64,000 nucleotides of DNA from positions 80,625,754 to 80,689,753 of the forward strand of contig NC_044989.1 of the NCBI RefSeq assembly GCF_008728515.1, written 5' to 3'. The notes under the pieces are model-generated. The model was not told the DNA's origin and searched no databases. It worked only from the letters and a program-made list of their open reading frames with translations. Each line of letters starts with the position of its first letter. The first letter of the stretch is position 1. The DNA comes from Papio anubis (taxonomy: Eukaryota; Chordata; Mammalia; Primates; Cercopithecidae). This document shows, in pieces, positions 1 through 11,868 of this stretch. A program made the position numbers and the translations under genes.

Positions 1-1637
1 TGGTTGAGGATTTTTGCATCAATGTTCATCAGGGATATTGGTCTAAAATTCTCTTTTTTGGGGGGTCTCTGCCAGGCTTTGGTATCAGGATGATGTTGGC
101 CTCATAAAATGAGTTAGGGAGGATTCCTTCTTTTTCTAATGATTGGAATTGTTTCAGAAGGAATGGTACCAGCTGCTCTTTGTACCTCTGGTAGAAGTTG
201 GCTGTGAATTCATCTGGTCCTGGACTGTTTTTGGTTGGTAGGCTCTTAATTATTGCCTCAATTTCAGAGTCTGTTACTGGTCTATTCAGGGATTCAACTT
301 CTTCCTGGTTTTTCTTGGGAGGGTGTATGTGTCCGGGAATTTTTCATTTCTTGTAGATTTTCTAGTTTATTTGTGTAGAGGTGTTTATAGTATTCTCTGA
401 TGGTAGTTTGTGTTTCTGTGAGATTGGTGGTGATATCCCCTTTATCATTTTTTTATTGCATCTATCTGATTCTTCTCTCTTTTCTTCCTTATTAGTCTTG
501 TTAGCGTTCTATCACTTTTGTTGATCTTTTCAAAAAACCAGCTTCTGGATTCATTGATTTTTTGAAGGGTTTTTTGTGTCTCTATCTCCTTTAGTTCTGC
601 TCTGATCTTAGTTATTTCTTGCCCTCTGCTATCTTTCGAATGTGTTTGCTCTTGCTTCTCTAGTTCTTTTAATTGTGATGTTAGGGTGTCATTTTAGATC
701 TTTCTTGCTTTCTCTTGTGGGCATTTAGTGCTATAAATTTCCCTCTACATACTGCTTTAAATGTGTCCCAGAGATTCTGGTATGTTGTGTCTTCATTCTC
801 ATTGGTTTCAAAGAACACCTTTATTTCTGCCTTCATTTCGTTATGTACCCAGTAGTCATTCAGGAGCAGGTTGTTCAGTTTCCATGTAGTTGAGCAGTTT
901 TGAGTGAATTTTTTAATCCTGGGTTCTAGTTTGATTGCACTGTGGTCTGAGAGACAGTTTGTTATAATTTCTAGTCTTTTACATTTGCTGAGGAGTGCTT
1001 TACTTCCAACTATGTGGTCAATTTTTGAATAAGTGTGATGTGTTGCTGAGAAGAATGTATATTCTGCTGATTTGGGGTGGAGAGTTCTGTAGACGTCTAT
1101 TAGGTCCACTTGGTGCGGAGCTGAGTTCAATTCCTGGATATCCTTGTTAACTTTCTGTCTCATTGGTCTGTCTAATGTTGACAGTGAGGTGTTAAAGTCT
1201 CCCATTATTATTGTGTGAGAGCCTAAGTCTCTTTGTAGGTCTCTAAGGACTTGCTTTATGAATCTGGGTGCTCTTGTGTTGGGTTCATATATATTTAGGA
1301 TAGTTAGCTCTTCTTGTTGAATTGATCCCTTTACCATTATGTAATGGCCTTCTTTGTCTCTTTTGATCTTTGTTGGTTTAAAGTCTCTTTTATCAGAGAC
1401 TAGGATTGCAACCCCTGCTTTTTTTTTTTTTTTTTTAGCCATTTGCTTGGTAGATCTTCCTCCATCCCTTCATTTTCAGCCTATGTGTGTCTCTGCACAT
1501 GATACGGGTCTACTAAATACAGCACATTGATGGGTCTTGCCTCTTTATCCAGTTTGCCAGTCTGTGTCTTTTAATTGGAGCATTTAGCCCATTTACATTT
1601 AAGGTTAATATTGTTATGTGTGAATTTGATCCGTCAT
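1..1637 (-). pseudogene. L1 ORF2 remnant: endonuclease and start of reverse transcriptase, broken and partial
   Basis: ORF2p is the endonuclease/reverse transcriptase that nicks DNA and copies L1 RNA. The initiator ATG of the family lies at about 1637. The longest open stretch is 681-1442 (253 residues), which covers most of the apurinic-like endonuclease domain. It keeps the GDFNT motif (its residues 81-85) and the SDHS motif (165-168), both of which hold active-site residues in this family. The frame is broken upstream at an 18-A tract (1419-1436 as T on the plus strand), where the original frame meets a TAA. It is broken again near 690, where a missing base next to the sequence for SKM ends the ORF. 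Further left the sequence continues into the region before the RT core and leaves the window. Not functional. Confidence 0.92.
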
Positions 1638-1700
1638 TATGGTGTTAGCTGGTTATTTTGCTCGCTAGTTGATGCAGTTTCCTCCTAGCATCAGTGGTCT

Positions 1701-2718
1701 TTACAATTAGGTGTGTTTCTGCAGTGACTGGTACCCATTTTTCATTTCCATGTTTAGTGCTTCCTTCAGGAGCTCTTGTAAGGCAGGCCTCGTGGTGAAA
1801 AAATATCTCAGCATTTGCTTGTCTCTAAAGGATTTTATTTCTTCACTTATGAAGCTTAGTTTGGCTGGATATGAAATTCTGAGTTGAAAATTCTTTTCTT
1901 TAAGAATGTTGAATATTGGCCCCCACTATCTTCTGGCTTGTAGAGTTTCTGCTGAGAGATCTACTGTTCGTCTGATGGGCTTCCCTTTTGGGGTAACCCA
2001 ACCTTTCTCTCTGGCTGCCCTTAATATTTTTTCCTTCATTTCGACTTCGGTGAATCTGACAATTATGTGTCTTCGAGTTGTTCTTCTTGAGGAGTGACTT
2101 TGTGGTGTTCTCTGTATTTCCTGAATTTGAATGTTGGCCTGCCTTCTAGGTTGGGGAAGTTCTCCTGGATAATATCCTGAAAAGTGTTTCCAACTTGGTT
2201 CTATTCTCCCCGTCACTTTCAGGTACACCAATCAGACGTAGATTTGGTCTTTTCACATAGTCTCATATTTCTTGTAGGCTTTGTTCATTTATTTTTACTC
2301 TTTTTTCTCTAATCTTCTCTTCTTGCTTCATTTCATTCATTTGCTCTTCAGTCACTGATACCCTTTGTTCCACTTGATCGAATCAACTACTGAAGTTTGT
2401 GCATTCATCATGTAGTGCTTGTGCCATGGTTTTCAACTCTGTCAGGTCATTTAAGGTCTTCTCTAAGCTGTTTGTTCTAGTTAGCCATTTGTCTAATCTT
2501 TTTTCAGGGTTTTTAGCTTCTTTGCGATGGGTTTGAACATGCTCCTTTAGCTTGGAGAAGTTTGTTATTACCGATCATCTGAAGCCTTCTCTCAATTTGT
2601 CAAAGTCATTCTCCATCTAGCTTTGTTCCATTACTGGTGAGGAGTTGCATTCCTTTGGAGGAGAAGAAGTGCTCTGATTTTTAGAATTTTCAGCTTTTTT
2701 GCTCTGGTTTCTCCCCAT
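1701..2718 (-). pseudogene. L1 ORF1 remnant (RNA-binding chaperone), disrupted
   Basis: ORF1p is the trimeric RNA-binding chaperone of the L1 particle. The start ATG is inferred at about 2718 from the conserved ATGGGGA context on the minus strand; the end, about 1.0 kb downstream, is estimated from the family length. Only 1926-2231 remains as a recognisable open stretch of about 100 residues. It corresponds to the RRM/C-terminal part, with the family-typical run from RHIIVRFTEVEMKEKIL to REKGWV. Stops break the coiled-coil half. It is separated from ORF2 by the usual short spacer. Confidence 0.85.
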
Positions 2719-3722
2719 CTTTGTGGTTTTATCTACCTTTGGTCTTTTATGATGGTGACATACAAATGGGGTTTTGGTGTGGATGTCCTTTCTGTTTGTT
2801 AGTTTTCCTTCTAACAGTCAGGACCTTCAACTGTAGGTCTTTGGAGTTTGCTGAAGGTCCACTCCAAACCCTGTTTGCCTGGGTATCACCAGCAGAGGCT
2901 GCAGAACAGCAAATATTGCAGAATGGCAAATATTGCTGCCTGATCCTTCCTCTGGAAGCTTCGTCTCAGAGGGGCACCTGGCTGTATGAGGTGTCAGTCG
3001 GCCCCTACTGGGAGGTGTCTCCCATTTAGGCTACTCGGGGGTCAGGGACCAACTTGAGGAGGCAGTCTGTCCATTCTCAGATCTCAAACTCCGTGCTGGG
3101 AGAACCACTACTCTCCTCAAAGCTGTCAGACAGGGACATTTAAGTCTGCAGAAGTTTCTGCTGCCTTTTGTTCAGCTATGCCTTGCCCCCAGAGGTGGAG
3201 TCTACAGAGGCAGGCAGGCCTCCTTGAGCTGCGGTGGGCTCCACCCAGTTCGAGCTTCCTGGCTGCTGTGTTTACCTGCTCAAGCCTCAGCAATGGCAGA
3301 TGCCCCTCCCCCAGCCCCGCTGCCACCTTGCAGTTTGATCTCAGACTGCTGTGCTAGCAGTGAGCGAGGCTCCGTGGGCATGGGACCCTCTGGGCCAGGC
3401 ACGAGATGTAATTTCCTGGTGTGCTCTTTGCTAAGACCACTGGAAAAGCACAGTATTAGGGTGGGAGTGTCCCGATTTTCCAGGTACCATCTGTCATGGC
3501 TTCCCTTCCCTAGGAAAGGGAATTCCCCAACCCCTTGCACTTCCAGGGTGAGGCGTTGCCCCACCCTGCTTTGGCTCATACTCTATGAGCTGCACCCACT
3601 GTCCGACAAGCCCCAGTGAGATGAACCCAGTACCGCAGTTGGAAATGTGGAAATCACCCACCTTCTGTGTTGCTCACACTGGGAGCTGTAGACTGGAGAG
3701 TTTCCTATTCAGCCATCTTGGA
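2719..3722 (-). promoter_or_regulatory. L1 5' UTR with internal promoter
   Basis: This GC-richer 1-kb segment is the L1 5' UTR. Its first bases contain the YY1 core CAAGATGG (plus-strand 3713-3720), which in L1 positions the start of transcription. Intact copies of this family drive RNA polymerase II transcription toward ORF1 (leftward here) and weaker antisense transcription, which would run rightward into 3723 onward. Whether this old copy is active cannot be read from sequence. The small ORFs inside it are not genes. Confidence 0.85.
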
Positions 3723-3798
3723 ACTAGAATTCTGAATACATTCTTTGCAGCTGGCACAGCAGTTTAAATAATAAGGAAAATAACAATAATAATAATAA

Positions 3799-4137
3799 TG
3801 TAAATTGAATGTTTGTGTCCAACAAAATTCATATGTTGAAACTGTAATTTCATTATGATGATATTTGGAAGTGAGGCCTTTGGGAGTTACTAAGGTCATG
3901 AGGGTAGAACCCTCATGAATGAGTTCAGTGCCTTTATAAGAAGCCATAGAGCTAGTTGTCTCTCTTTTTGTCTTGTGAGGATTCTAGGAGAAGTTGGTAG
4001 TCTGCAACCCGGAAGAGGGCCCTCCCCAGAAGCCAACCAGGCTGGCACCCCGATCTTGGGCTTCCAGCCTCCAGAACGGTGAGAAACAAATTTCTGTTGT
4101 TTATAAGTAATTTGTTATAGTAGCTCTAACTAAGACT
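3799..4137 (+). mobile_element. MLT1-type solo LTR (ERVL-MaLR)
   Basis: The sequence reads as a MaLR LTR from GAATGTTTGTGTCC near the start, through the CTCATGAATG and CAGCCTCCAGAAC blocks, to the end block TTTCTGTTGTTTATAAG. It lies inside an AAT-rich tract. The 5-base flanks AATAA on both sides (3794-3798 and 4138-4142) fit a target duplication, but the AAT repeat makes that ambiguous. No internal retroviral region is attached. Confidence 0.8.
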
Positions 4138-4217
4138 AATAATAATAATAAAGAAAATATTCACAGACATAATCAGGAAATATTTCTCTGGAGCCTCATT
4201 TAGCCTAAGCTATTTCT

Positions 4218-4525
4218 TTTTCTTTTTCTTTTTTTTTTTTTTTTTTTTTTGAGATGGAGTCTTGCTCTATCACCCAGGCTGGAGTGCAGTGTCAAGACCT
4301 TGACTTACTGCATCTTGTGCCTCCCAGGTTCAAGCAATTTTCATGCCTCAGCCTTCCAAGTAGCTGTGACTACAGGTGTGCACCACCACAATCAGCTATT
4401 TATTTTAGTAGAGACGGAATTTCATCATGTTGGCCAGGCTGGTCTTCATCTCCTGACCTCAAGTGATCTGCCCACCTCGGCCTCCCAAAGTGCTGGGATT
4501 ACAGGCACGAGCCACCGTGCCCAGC
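4218..4525 (-). mobile_element. Alu (S/J age), minus strand
   Basis: Poly-T at the left, then GAGATGGAGTCTTGCTCT through to the GCTGGG-type 5' end. Both monomers are present. Flanking copies of CTATTTCT at 4210-4217 and 4526-4533 are the target-site duplication. Many substitutions indicate an older copy. The overlapping ORFs are Alu translations. Confidence 0.95.
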
Positions 4526-4718
4526 CTATTTCTACTTCTTAGAGGCCCCACAAAATGATAATGAACCAGATGAATAGATTCTATGTAGCTTTTGAAGCAA
4601 ACACTACAGGGTTGGTTGGCATATATATATTGCTAAGCAGGCAAAGCTTCAATTATGGCCCTCAGATGCCCATTTTTACGTTGGTCTCTAAACCCATAAC
4701 TTCATCCTCGTCATCAGG

Positions 4719-4915
4719 AACCCAGTGTCTTGGAGTCCAAGGACACCTTAGGTTGAGTGCCAGCTCTGCCACTCAGCAGGTGTGTCATTTTGTGCAAATC
4801 ATCTAACCTCTCAAAGCCCCAGTTTTATTACATATAAAATGGACCTGATGCCTGCCCCACAGAGGACCTAAAAATTAAAGATCTTGCTCAGTGTCTGACC
4901 CACTGAGTGGCACTG
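4719..4915 (+). repeat. MIR
   Basis: Recognisable MIR order: GCCAGCTCTGCCACT, then a run like 'AAATCATCTAACCTCTCAAAGCC', an AAAATGG stretch, and a tail with CAGTGTCTG. Ancient tRNA-derived SINE; the ends are approximate. Confidence 0.7.
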
Positions 4916-5880
4916 AAAGCCCATGCTTTCAAGAAATATTACTTCCTTACTCCCAAATCCAAAGCTGCTCTGAGGGAGCAATAACTGACTATTAATTATT
5001 GTAGGCACTATATTAGATATTGCTGAGTGCACATTTTCACTCTTTCCACTAAGCTGTGATTTTCATTTTATAAAAACTGTGTAATGACTTTGTTATTGTT
5101 GATCATTTGTTTTCCCCAAAGTGAAATGCAGAACCCAGACTAGTAACAGATAACAGCATAGCCACTGCAGTTGAAATGGGGAGAGGGGTTCAGGGCTGGC
5201 CAACTTGACATTCTGCACACCTGAGCCTCCTCTGCAGAGTGCAGCACTCCCAAAACACAGCTTGAAAACCTCTGCACAGGCCATCATGCTTCACAGGAAC
5301 TGTTGCAAAAGGATCTCATTTATTAATGAGGCCATATTACAGGTTAATAATTCATTATGATGCATCCTCTCAATATGTTTGCATTTGCCTATTACCTAAC
5401 TCTGAAGAAAGTGTTTCTAAATATGAATATTCCAGCATAACACCAATCAGTTAGAGGTTATTTTTTTTCCCTATCTTGGGGATAAGTTGAAAGGGTGGAG
5501 CAGTTGAGGTGTTGAGTATTTCTCAATATCTCTCTTTTCACCAAATGTGGAAAACTCTCTCTCTTGACTACCCATAAGTCTGGCTCTACCCAGAGAGAGG
5601 TAAACTGCTTTGGGCTTTGGAAGGCAAGAAGAAAATGGCTATGGGTCTCTGTTTGTGCCCCATCTTATGGGAAGAAGTTGAAGGGCAGATATATTTGCTC
5701 AATCTACAAGGTGACAGCTCTTACCTTACCTAGAGGTGGGCAGACCTTCAGGATATCCTATGTTAATCCAACAGCAGTTTATGGATTCATGAAAAGACCA
5801 GACAAACCTATATTTAAAGGGATTGCCCTTGGGGCAGACATCTGATTATGGAACAATGTTTTAAAAGGTGACTAGAAAGG
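4916..5880. other. Single-copy-looking stretch, no gene seen
   Basis: No long ORF with coding character. A weak MIR-like (minus) resemblance at about 4975-5078 is too degraded to call. The ORF at 5564-5845 (93 residues) has no recognisable domain. Confidence 0.5.
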
Positions 5881-6131
5881 CAGTACAACAAAGTAGTTAA
5901 GAGCAAGGGCTCTGGAATCAGAGGAGCTTGGAATTCAGCTCTGATACGATTAGCTCTGTGACCTTGAAATATTCCTTACCCTCTATTAGGCTCAGTTCTC
6001 TCGACTGTAAAATGAGAATAGTCATATTGTTTACTCACAGGGTTGTTGTGAGATTTAAAAGACATAATGCATGTAAAGCCCTTAGCCCAGTGCCTGCCAC
6101 TTAGTAAGGACTCAGTAAATATAGCTATTAG
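5881..6131 (+). repeat. MIR, nearly full length
   Basis: Starts with the tRNA-like block (GTAGTTAAGAGCAAGGGCTC), passes through CTCTGTGACCTTG and a GTAAAATGAGAATA block, then GGTTGTTGTGAG, and ends with CAGTGCCTGCCACTTAGTAA and CAGTAAATA. This is one of the best preserved MIRs in the window. Confidence 0.88.
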
Positions 6132-7826
6132 TATTCATGTTGGCCTCCTTATGCGTTCAACTTTCTCTCCATTTGACAAGGTGAAAATATATTTAAGAGT
6201 ACTTTGTGTCATTGAATTGATACTATAATTTCTTTAATGCTTAGAATTATCTGAGGTATAGGATAATACTTATTAGGACAAATATTTAATTTTATCATTT
6301 AGTAATGGATGATTACACGCATTAAAACCTCAATTTAATGTTATGTAGAATCACATGCTAAGGATCCACAACCAGAAATATAATCACCTGTGTAGACTGT
6401 ACTTAGGTTACTTGGCTATGGTGGCAATTAATAGTGGAAATAGAGAAATCCATTTTCAAGAGCTAAAGGAAGAGAAAGAAAGAAAGAAAAGCCAGGATTG
6501 AACCTTGACTGACTTACAAAACAACCTTGACTTTTGTCATATTGTAATTTTGAGCATACCATATTTTTATACCATCTTTGCATGGCCTTTGCAATGCCAT
6601 CTTCGATTGCAGCAATTCTGTGCAATAAACTTTGTCCAGTATCCTATTATATTCCCAGGATTCTGCACCGTGAGAGAGGACTTAGCTATATCTATAATTC
6701 AACCAAATTATTGAGAAACTATTGGGTTTGAAGCACTGTTATGTATTATTATCTTAACATACAATGTTCCTATGGCATTTAATGATTTTAAAATAATTTC
6801 TTATATATATTTTCACTTTTGATTCAACTTCTTTGAATCCCTATGAATTATCTAGGTGAGGATCAAAGTTTCTAATTTCTATTACTTTTGTTTTAAACAT
6901 GTACTAGCTAATGTGAGATCTAGGACACCAGTCTGTGTCCAGACTACTCAATCGACCCACCAACCTATCTTCTCTGTAAAACCCGTAACACTGCAGAGTT
7001 GATGTACATATGTTCTTCACCTTCACCCATTCTATTTCCTCAGTACCTGCATTTAGAAAGGGCTTGATTGACAACAACAAAAATCTATATCTAATAAGAA
7101 AAATTAAATATATAACAAGACCTCAATTGTGTGTCCATTATTGATTCATATTTCTAGTCCTCTTGCTTCTTAATTAACACTCTTTTTGTTAAATCCCTTT
7201 ATTTTCTCTCCATTTAACTTAAACACATCAAGAGGTTTCTCTATGCAACTTTATGTTTAATTACTTTGCATTTTATATTGACTGTTTACATTTTTATGAT
7301 ATAACAGATGTATGTTTATTCCTTCCCTCACAGTACATTAAATTGAAACCAAACAAAACAAAAAAAAAAAAAGCACAAAAACCACAACCAACAAACCAAC
7401 AAACAAAAATACCCAACTTCCTGCACAATTGCATCCCTTTAATACCTTACTTTGTTTTGACCACAAAGGATACTGAATGCAGGATACCAAGGATACTGCT
7501 GGGGATACTGACTGCAATTCTTCCTGTAAATGTATTTGTAAAAGTTAACCATTTAAATGAATTCCTTTGCCCTCTTCTTCCGCCATAGAGATACTAATTC
7601 ATCAATTCCTGCTTGATACTTGGAAAGAAGCTATACAATGCTCCCCCCTCCCCAGTCTACTGGAGTCAACATTGAATATTTTTGACACACTCAGGATGTC
7701 TTCCACATGGGCTCACAAATAATAGAAGACTCATCAGCTTTCACATGGCATCCATGTTTTTTCCTCCTGCCTCAAGGCAATTAATTTAACAGTAAGTTGC
7801 CTAGTTTTTGCATTTTTAAAATTTTT
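6132..7826. other. AT-rich single-copy stretch, no gene seen
   Basis: Contains a short GAAA run (6473-6490), an A-rich tract near 7360-7400 and a cluster of GGATACTG direct repeats (about 7465-7517). ORFs of 65-111 residues are low-complexity or hydrophobic without motifs. No splice-bounded exon stands out. Confidence 0.5.
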
Positions 7827-7964
7827 AGCTGGGCGTGGAGGCTCATGCCCGTAATCCTAGCACTTCAGGAGGCCAAGGCTGGAGGATTACTTGAGCTCGG
7901 GAGTTTGAGACCAGCCTGGGCAACATAGCAAGACCTTGGCTCTATTAAAAAAAAAAAAAAAAAA
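7827..7964 (+). mobile_element. Free left Alu monomer (FLAM-like)
   Basis: Starts as GCTGGGCGTGGAGGCTCATG and runs through GAGACCAGCCTGGGCAACAT to an A18 tail, with no right monomer. Length of about 138 bases fits a FLAM or AluJ left arm. Confidence 0.85.
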
Positions 7965-8262
7965 GTTTAAAGAGTTAAAAAAGATTCTTTGTTTGGGATG
8001 TCCACTATGGTTCTGGGTACTGCTACATCTGTCATGAATAGTCACACTTTGCAGTGATTTCTTCCATGTTTGCTGCATCTGTTGGACTTCTTGCTGCTGG
8101 TTGTAGGAGCCCACCGTATGTGTGCTGAAGCTCAGTTGTACACCCTCTCATCAGAAGTTGGGAGAATTCTTTTCTACTATTTTAGACTTATATATTTTCC
8201 ATCTGAATATCTAAGCATTAGGACCTTAAGGGTCTGTTAATAACAATACTAATTTCTGTTTT

Positions 8263-8570
8263 TTGTTTCTTTTTTGTTTGTTTGTTCTTCTCTGAGACAG
8301 AGTCTCTGTCACCCAGGCTGAATTGCAGTGGCACAATCGGCTCACTGCAGCCTCCACCTCCTGAGTTCAAGTGATTCTCCAGTCTCAGCCTCCCAGTTAG
8401 CTGGGATTACATGCATCCACCAAGCATACCCAGCTAATTTTGGTGTTTTTAGTAGAGATGGGGTTTTACCATGTTGGCCAGGCTGGTCTCTAACTCCTGA
8501 CCTCAAGTGATCTGCCCCCTTCGGCCTCCCGAAGTGCTGGGATTACAGGCGTGAGCCACTGCGCCCAGCC
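8263..8570 (-). mobile_element. Alu (S age), minus strand
   Basis: T-rich tail on the left, both monomers present, 5' end at GCGCCCAGCC. Flanks TTCTGTTTTT (8253-8262) and TTCCTGTTTTT (8572-8582) are a slightly diverged target duplication. Confidence 0.94.
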
Positions 8571-8582
8571 CTTCCTGTTTTT

Positions 8583-9889
8583 ATTAAAACCTACCAGCTG
8601 CATAAAATATGAATCAAGCACATAGGTTCTGATGGGTCGTTAAGTGTAGGATTACTGCCCTCTATCAAGGACTACTACTTTCTTACTGGGACAAATGTTG
8701 GCTTAAGTTCCTTCCCCAGATTGGATTTTCATCTGCTTTCTTCTGTAGTAGAGGGGTGTATGGTAGAGAAAGAAGTGATATGGGGACCTCAGGCCAGCTG
8801 GCAAGCTGGAAAGAAATCCCATTTCTTACAATACCCCACCGTGCCCAAGTTGGGGGCTTACAATTCTGCTCACCCATGTTGGGGCACCATATCCCAGGAC
8901 TGGCTAAGTGAAAGGTGATGATTTACCAATTCAGCGACTATATTAGAAAATGCAGACTGAATCTAAATCTTCTTTCGTGAGCCACTTTTTCCTGCTATGC
9001 TCATTTCCTGGCATTCAGCTTCCTTTCTTCCATTTGTACCTCATCCCCGAATTATTGAAAGTTTCATGGAAGAAGGATAGAAATGGATGTGATACTGCAC
9101 TACTCTGCTTTGATTTTCCATGTGCTACATGTATTGTAAACTGCCTGAGCAATCAAAAAAATGAAGGAAAGGGTGAGGTGGTATTGGACAACCAAAGAAC
9201 ATTCAGATTAATGATCAAAATGTGTGCAAGACAGATCCTTTTGCTAGGATGCTTTTTATAGGTTTTTAATTTCTGAAATTTAATCTTGCAGGTTTAATTG
9301 CCTCCAGTTATATGCCTTTAAATTGAAGGAGTTCTGTTTTTTATCTAAATTGCTTCATAATAAAACCACTGCTTTTGAGAACGCTTACTTCCCCGAGTGC
9401 TCAGACTCCTGGAAGGCTTTGCCATTCCCCACCACTGCCATGCAGCCAACCCTTGACATTTAGAATTATGGAGAACAAACCAGCACATCCCCTTTGCCCA
9501 AGCTAAACAGAAGGGCATTTGTCAATACACGGTGAAACAGGAAGCAGGATAAAAAGCACTGGTGACAAAAACCAGGCTAGAAAACCAGCCATGGGCCCCA
9601 TCATCTCATCATCCTGGTCTATATTTTTTAAATTACTTTTCTGCCTCCAGAGTCCCAAATTCTGCTTATACACAAAGCAAGTCTCACTTCCACAATAAAT
9701 TGTTCTCATACTCTACCTGATTTCAAATTATATCTTTATCATTCATCACTTATATTTCCTTATACCATGCATAGTTTTAACTATTATTTAAATATTAAAT
9801 TTGCTCTTTATATTTGTAAATCTTATTTATAATGCAAAGAGAAAGTCATGACTCAGATCTTCTAGCGACTCAGATCCTAAAGATTAGGA
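8583..9889. other. Single-copy-looking stretch, no gene seen
   Basis: ORFs at 8683-8877, 8721-8918, 8950-9261 and 9503-9709 are short, overlap on both strands and show no domain. No repeat family was recognised with confidence. Confidence 0.45.
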
Positions 9890-10005
9890 TGAAGGAATTT
9901 AAGCCCCAAAGAAAAGGCACAGGTGACTCCTCTGAAATGGTACAACTAGTTAATGACAAAGACAGAACTAGAATTTTGGTCTTCTAAAGCCCAGGCCCAA
10001 GCACT
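9890..10005 (-). repeat. MIR fragment
   Basis: Resembles the reverse MIR core: the block around GGTACAACTAGTTAATGAC, GACAGAACTAGAATTTTGGTC and CCCAGGCCCAAGCAC matches the 'groups of ACAGCTAGTAAGTG...AGCC' pattern. Diverged; the ends are approximate. Confidence 0.55.
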
Positions 10006-10732
10006 TTTTTCTTCTTCACTCTTGCTGTCACAACACATAAATTAGTTAGCTGGTGCACAAACCCTAGGAAGCCAGGTGGGTGTACCACCATGTACAAGAA
10101 AAACTCAAAAGTATTTGTCATCTCATAGTAAATAAAGCTTATGTTCCCTATCATGCAGTGATAACTTTATGCCTGGATCTCTTTAGCTATAATCTCAAAT
10201 CCCACCAAAGCACCTTCTTACACATTTGGATTTGCACAATATAATATGTCAGCATTTTTGTTTTTGTTGTTTAGTAAATGTTAAAGTCCTGAAATTGAAA
10301 AAAAGAGAATGAGTTTGTGGTTTCTTATGAGATTTCATCTAAAATGACTGCGGACTTCTCCTAATTTGGGGGGTATATTAGTTTTGCTTGGATAGGATTT
10401 GTATTCAGGAAAATCTCAGTAATTGACTGTACTCATGCAGCTCTCCGTAATCTGTTTTTTTACATCCCAGGTTTCAGGTACCCATCATGACCATATTACT
10501 ATCTGTTTATTGAGTCTGTAAATTCTATGGTCTGTCCAGTGCACTGGAAAGATCAGACAAGTTGAGTTAAAGTTGGTGTTTCTCAGGATGTAACAGAGGC
10601 TTTCTTTGAGTGGTCTTTATTTCTGGAACATAATGAAGAATACTTGTTTTCCAGGAGGCTTTTGGTCTATAAAGAGCATAAAGGAAAACATCAGGAAGTC
10701 AGGATAGAGGAAGGGAAGAGAGAGGAATTGCT
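10006..10732. other. No recognised feature
   Basis: AT-rich sequence without a usable ORF or a repeat I can name. It ends at a 3'-truncated Alu. Confidence 0.4.
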
Positions 10733-10976
10733 GGTGGCACAATCTCGGCTCACAGCAACCTCTGCCTCCAGGGTTCAAGCGATTCTCCAGCTTCAGCCTC
10801 CCGAGTAGCTGGGGTTATAGGCATGCACCACCATGCATAGCTAATTTTGTATTTTTAGTAGAGATGGGGTTTCTCCTTGTTGGTCAGACTGGTCTTGAAC
10901 TCCTGACCACAGATGATCCGCCTGCCTCGGCCTCCTAAAGTGCTGGGATTACAGGCGTGAGCCACTGCATCTGGCC
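10733..10976 (-). mobile_element. Alu, minus strand, lacking its 3' tail
   Basis: Begins within the right monomer (GGCACAATCTCGGCTCAC) with no poly-T or GAGACGGAG block, and ends at the 5' end (CATCTGGCC). The missing 3' part of about 45-50 bases plus the tail suggests deletion or internal priming. Confidence 0.93.
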
Positions 10977-11856
10977 CTGTTTCTTACATATATAATTTTC
11001 TCAGTCTCCTTAAACAGCCATATCACAGAACACTCAAGAGTTCTGTGTTCATGTCACACAACAGTCTTTAATTTGTCTGTTTGAAGGAGAGAGTGATCAC
11101 CACTTAGGATATATCCTGAAAGCAACTTTGCTTTCTACAGAATGAACTAGGCTCCCATCTAGTTTGGAAAATTTGATCCCATTTAAGGCTTTGAATCAAT
11201 GCTCATCCCTGTGGATTCAGATGTGACTGATAATCTTAACAAGAGATATTATCCCAGCTTCCTTGGTGTTGTGGTTTTCCAGGTCCAAGGTAATCAAACT
11301 GTTTAGATACCACATTTGAGCATATGCATTACGGGTATGCATATTACTTATATGTCAGTAAAGCTGACATATAAGAAGTTAAGAAGTTAAGAAGAAAGAA
11401 ATCTGCCAGTGCCATTTCCTGGTGTGCCACTGGCACTCGGTGCTCTTAGATGGCCCCTCTATTGTCCCAGCCAGAGTACCAGCCTTAGCTGCTCACTTCC
11501 CATGACTTGTTCTAACCCTCTTGATGTAAAAGTTCTCCTGCTTTCTGTTCTTGTGTCTCTAGAGCTTAGGATCCTGCTCATATCATAAAGAATACAGAAA
11601 GAAGGACAGTCTCAACTTCCAGCTACCTAGGAGACACCACGCTGCCACTCCTCAATTTACACCAACTACATCATCTTCATTATTAGCACCCACCCTTGAC
11701 TGCTTCTCTTTTATAACTAATGAAGCATATGTCTTCTGGCCATAAGCAAGATTCTCTCCACCTAAGTCTTAGAGTCGGGAATGACATTGGCTTACTCATG
11801 CCTTGTATCTCTTTACCAGGTATTCACATCTGGCCTGTCAATTCAGTCAGTCCACT
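10977..11856. other. Single-copy stretch with a perfect 12-bp hairpin
   Basis: No gene or named repeat. It contains the inverted repeat 11347-11375, followed by a short TTAAGAAG direct repeat (about 11374-11400). Confidence 0.5.
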
Positions 11857-11868
11857 ACAGCCGCATTT

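Larger units (their letters stand above)
1..3722 (-). mobile_element. L1 (LINE-1, L1PA-like) 5' half, antisense, cut by the left window edge
   Basis: Read on the minus strand this runs 5' UTR, ORF1, a short spacer and ORF2 in the normal L1 order. The 5' end lies at about 3722, where the reverse complement carries the CAAGATGG start motif of primate L1, so the copy is complete or within a few bases of complete at its 5' end. The 3' part, including the rest of reverse transcriptase and the poly(A) tail, is beyond position 1, so no target-site duplication can be scored. Stops and frameshifts in both ORFs make it non-autonomous. Similarity to the L1PA consensus is high by eye; the subfamily is not resolved. 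Confidence 0.95.

Noticed and set aside
681..1442. 253-residue minus-strand ORF as a possible gene
   Set aside because: It is the endonuclease part of L1 ORF2, with frameshifts on both sides, inside a larger L1.
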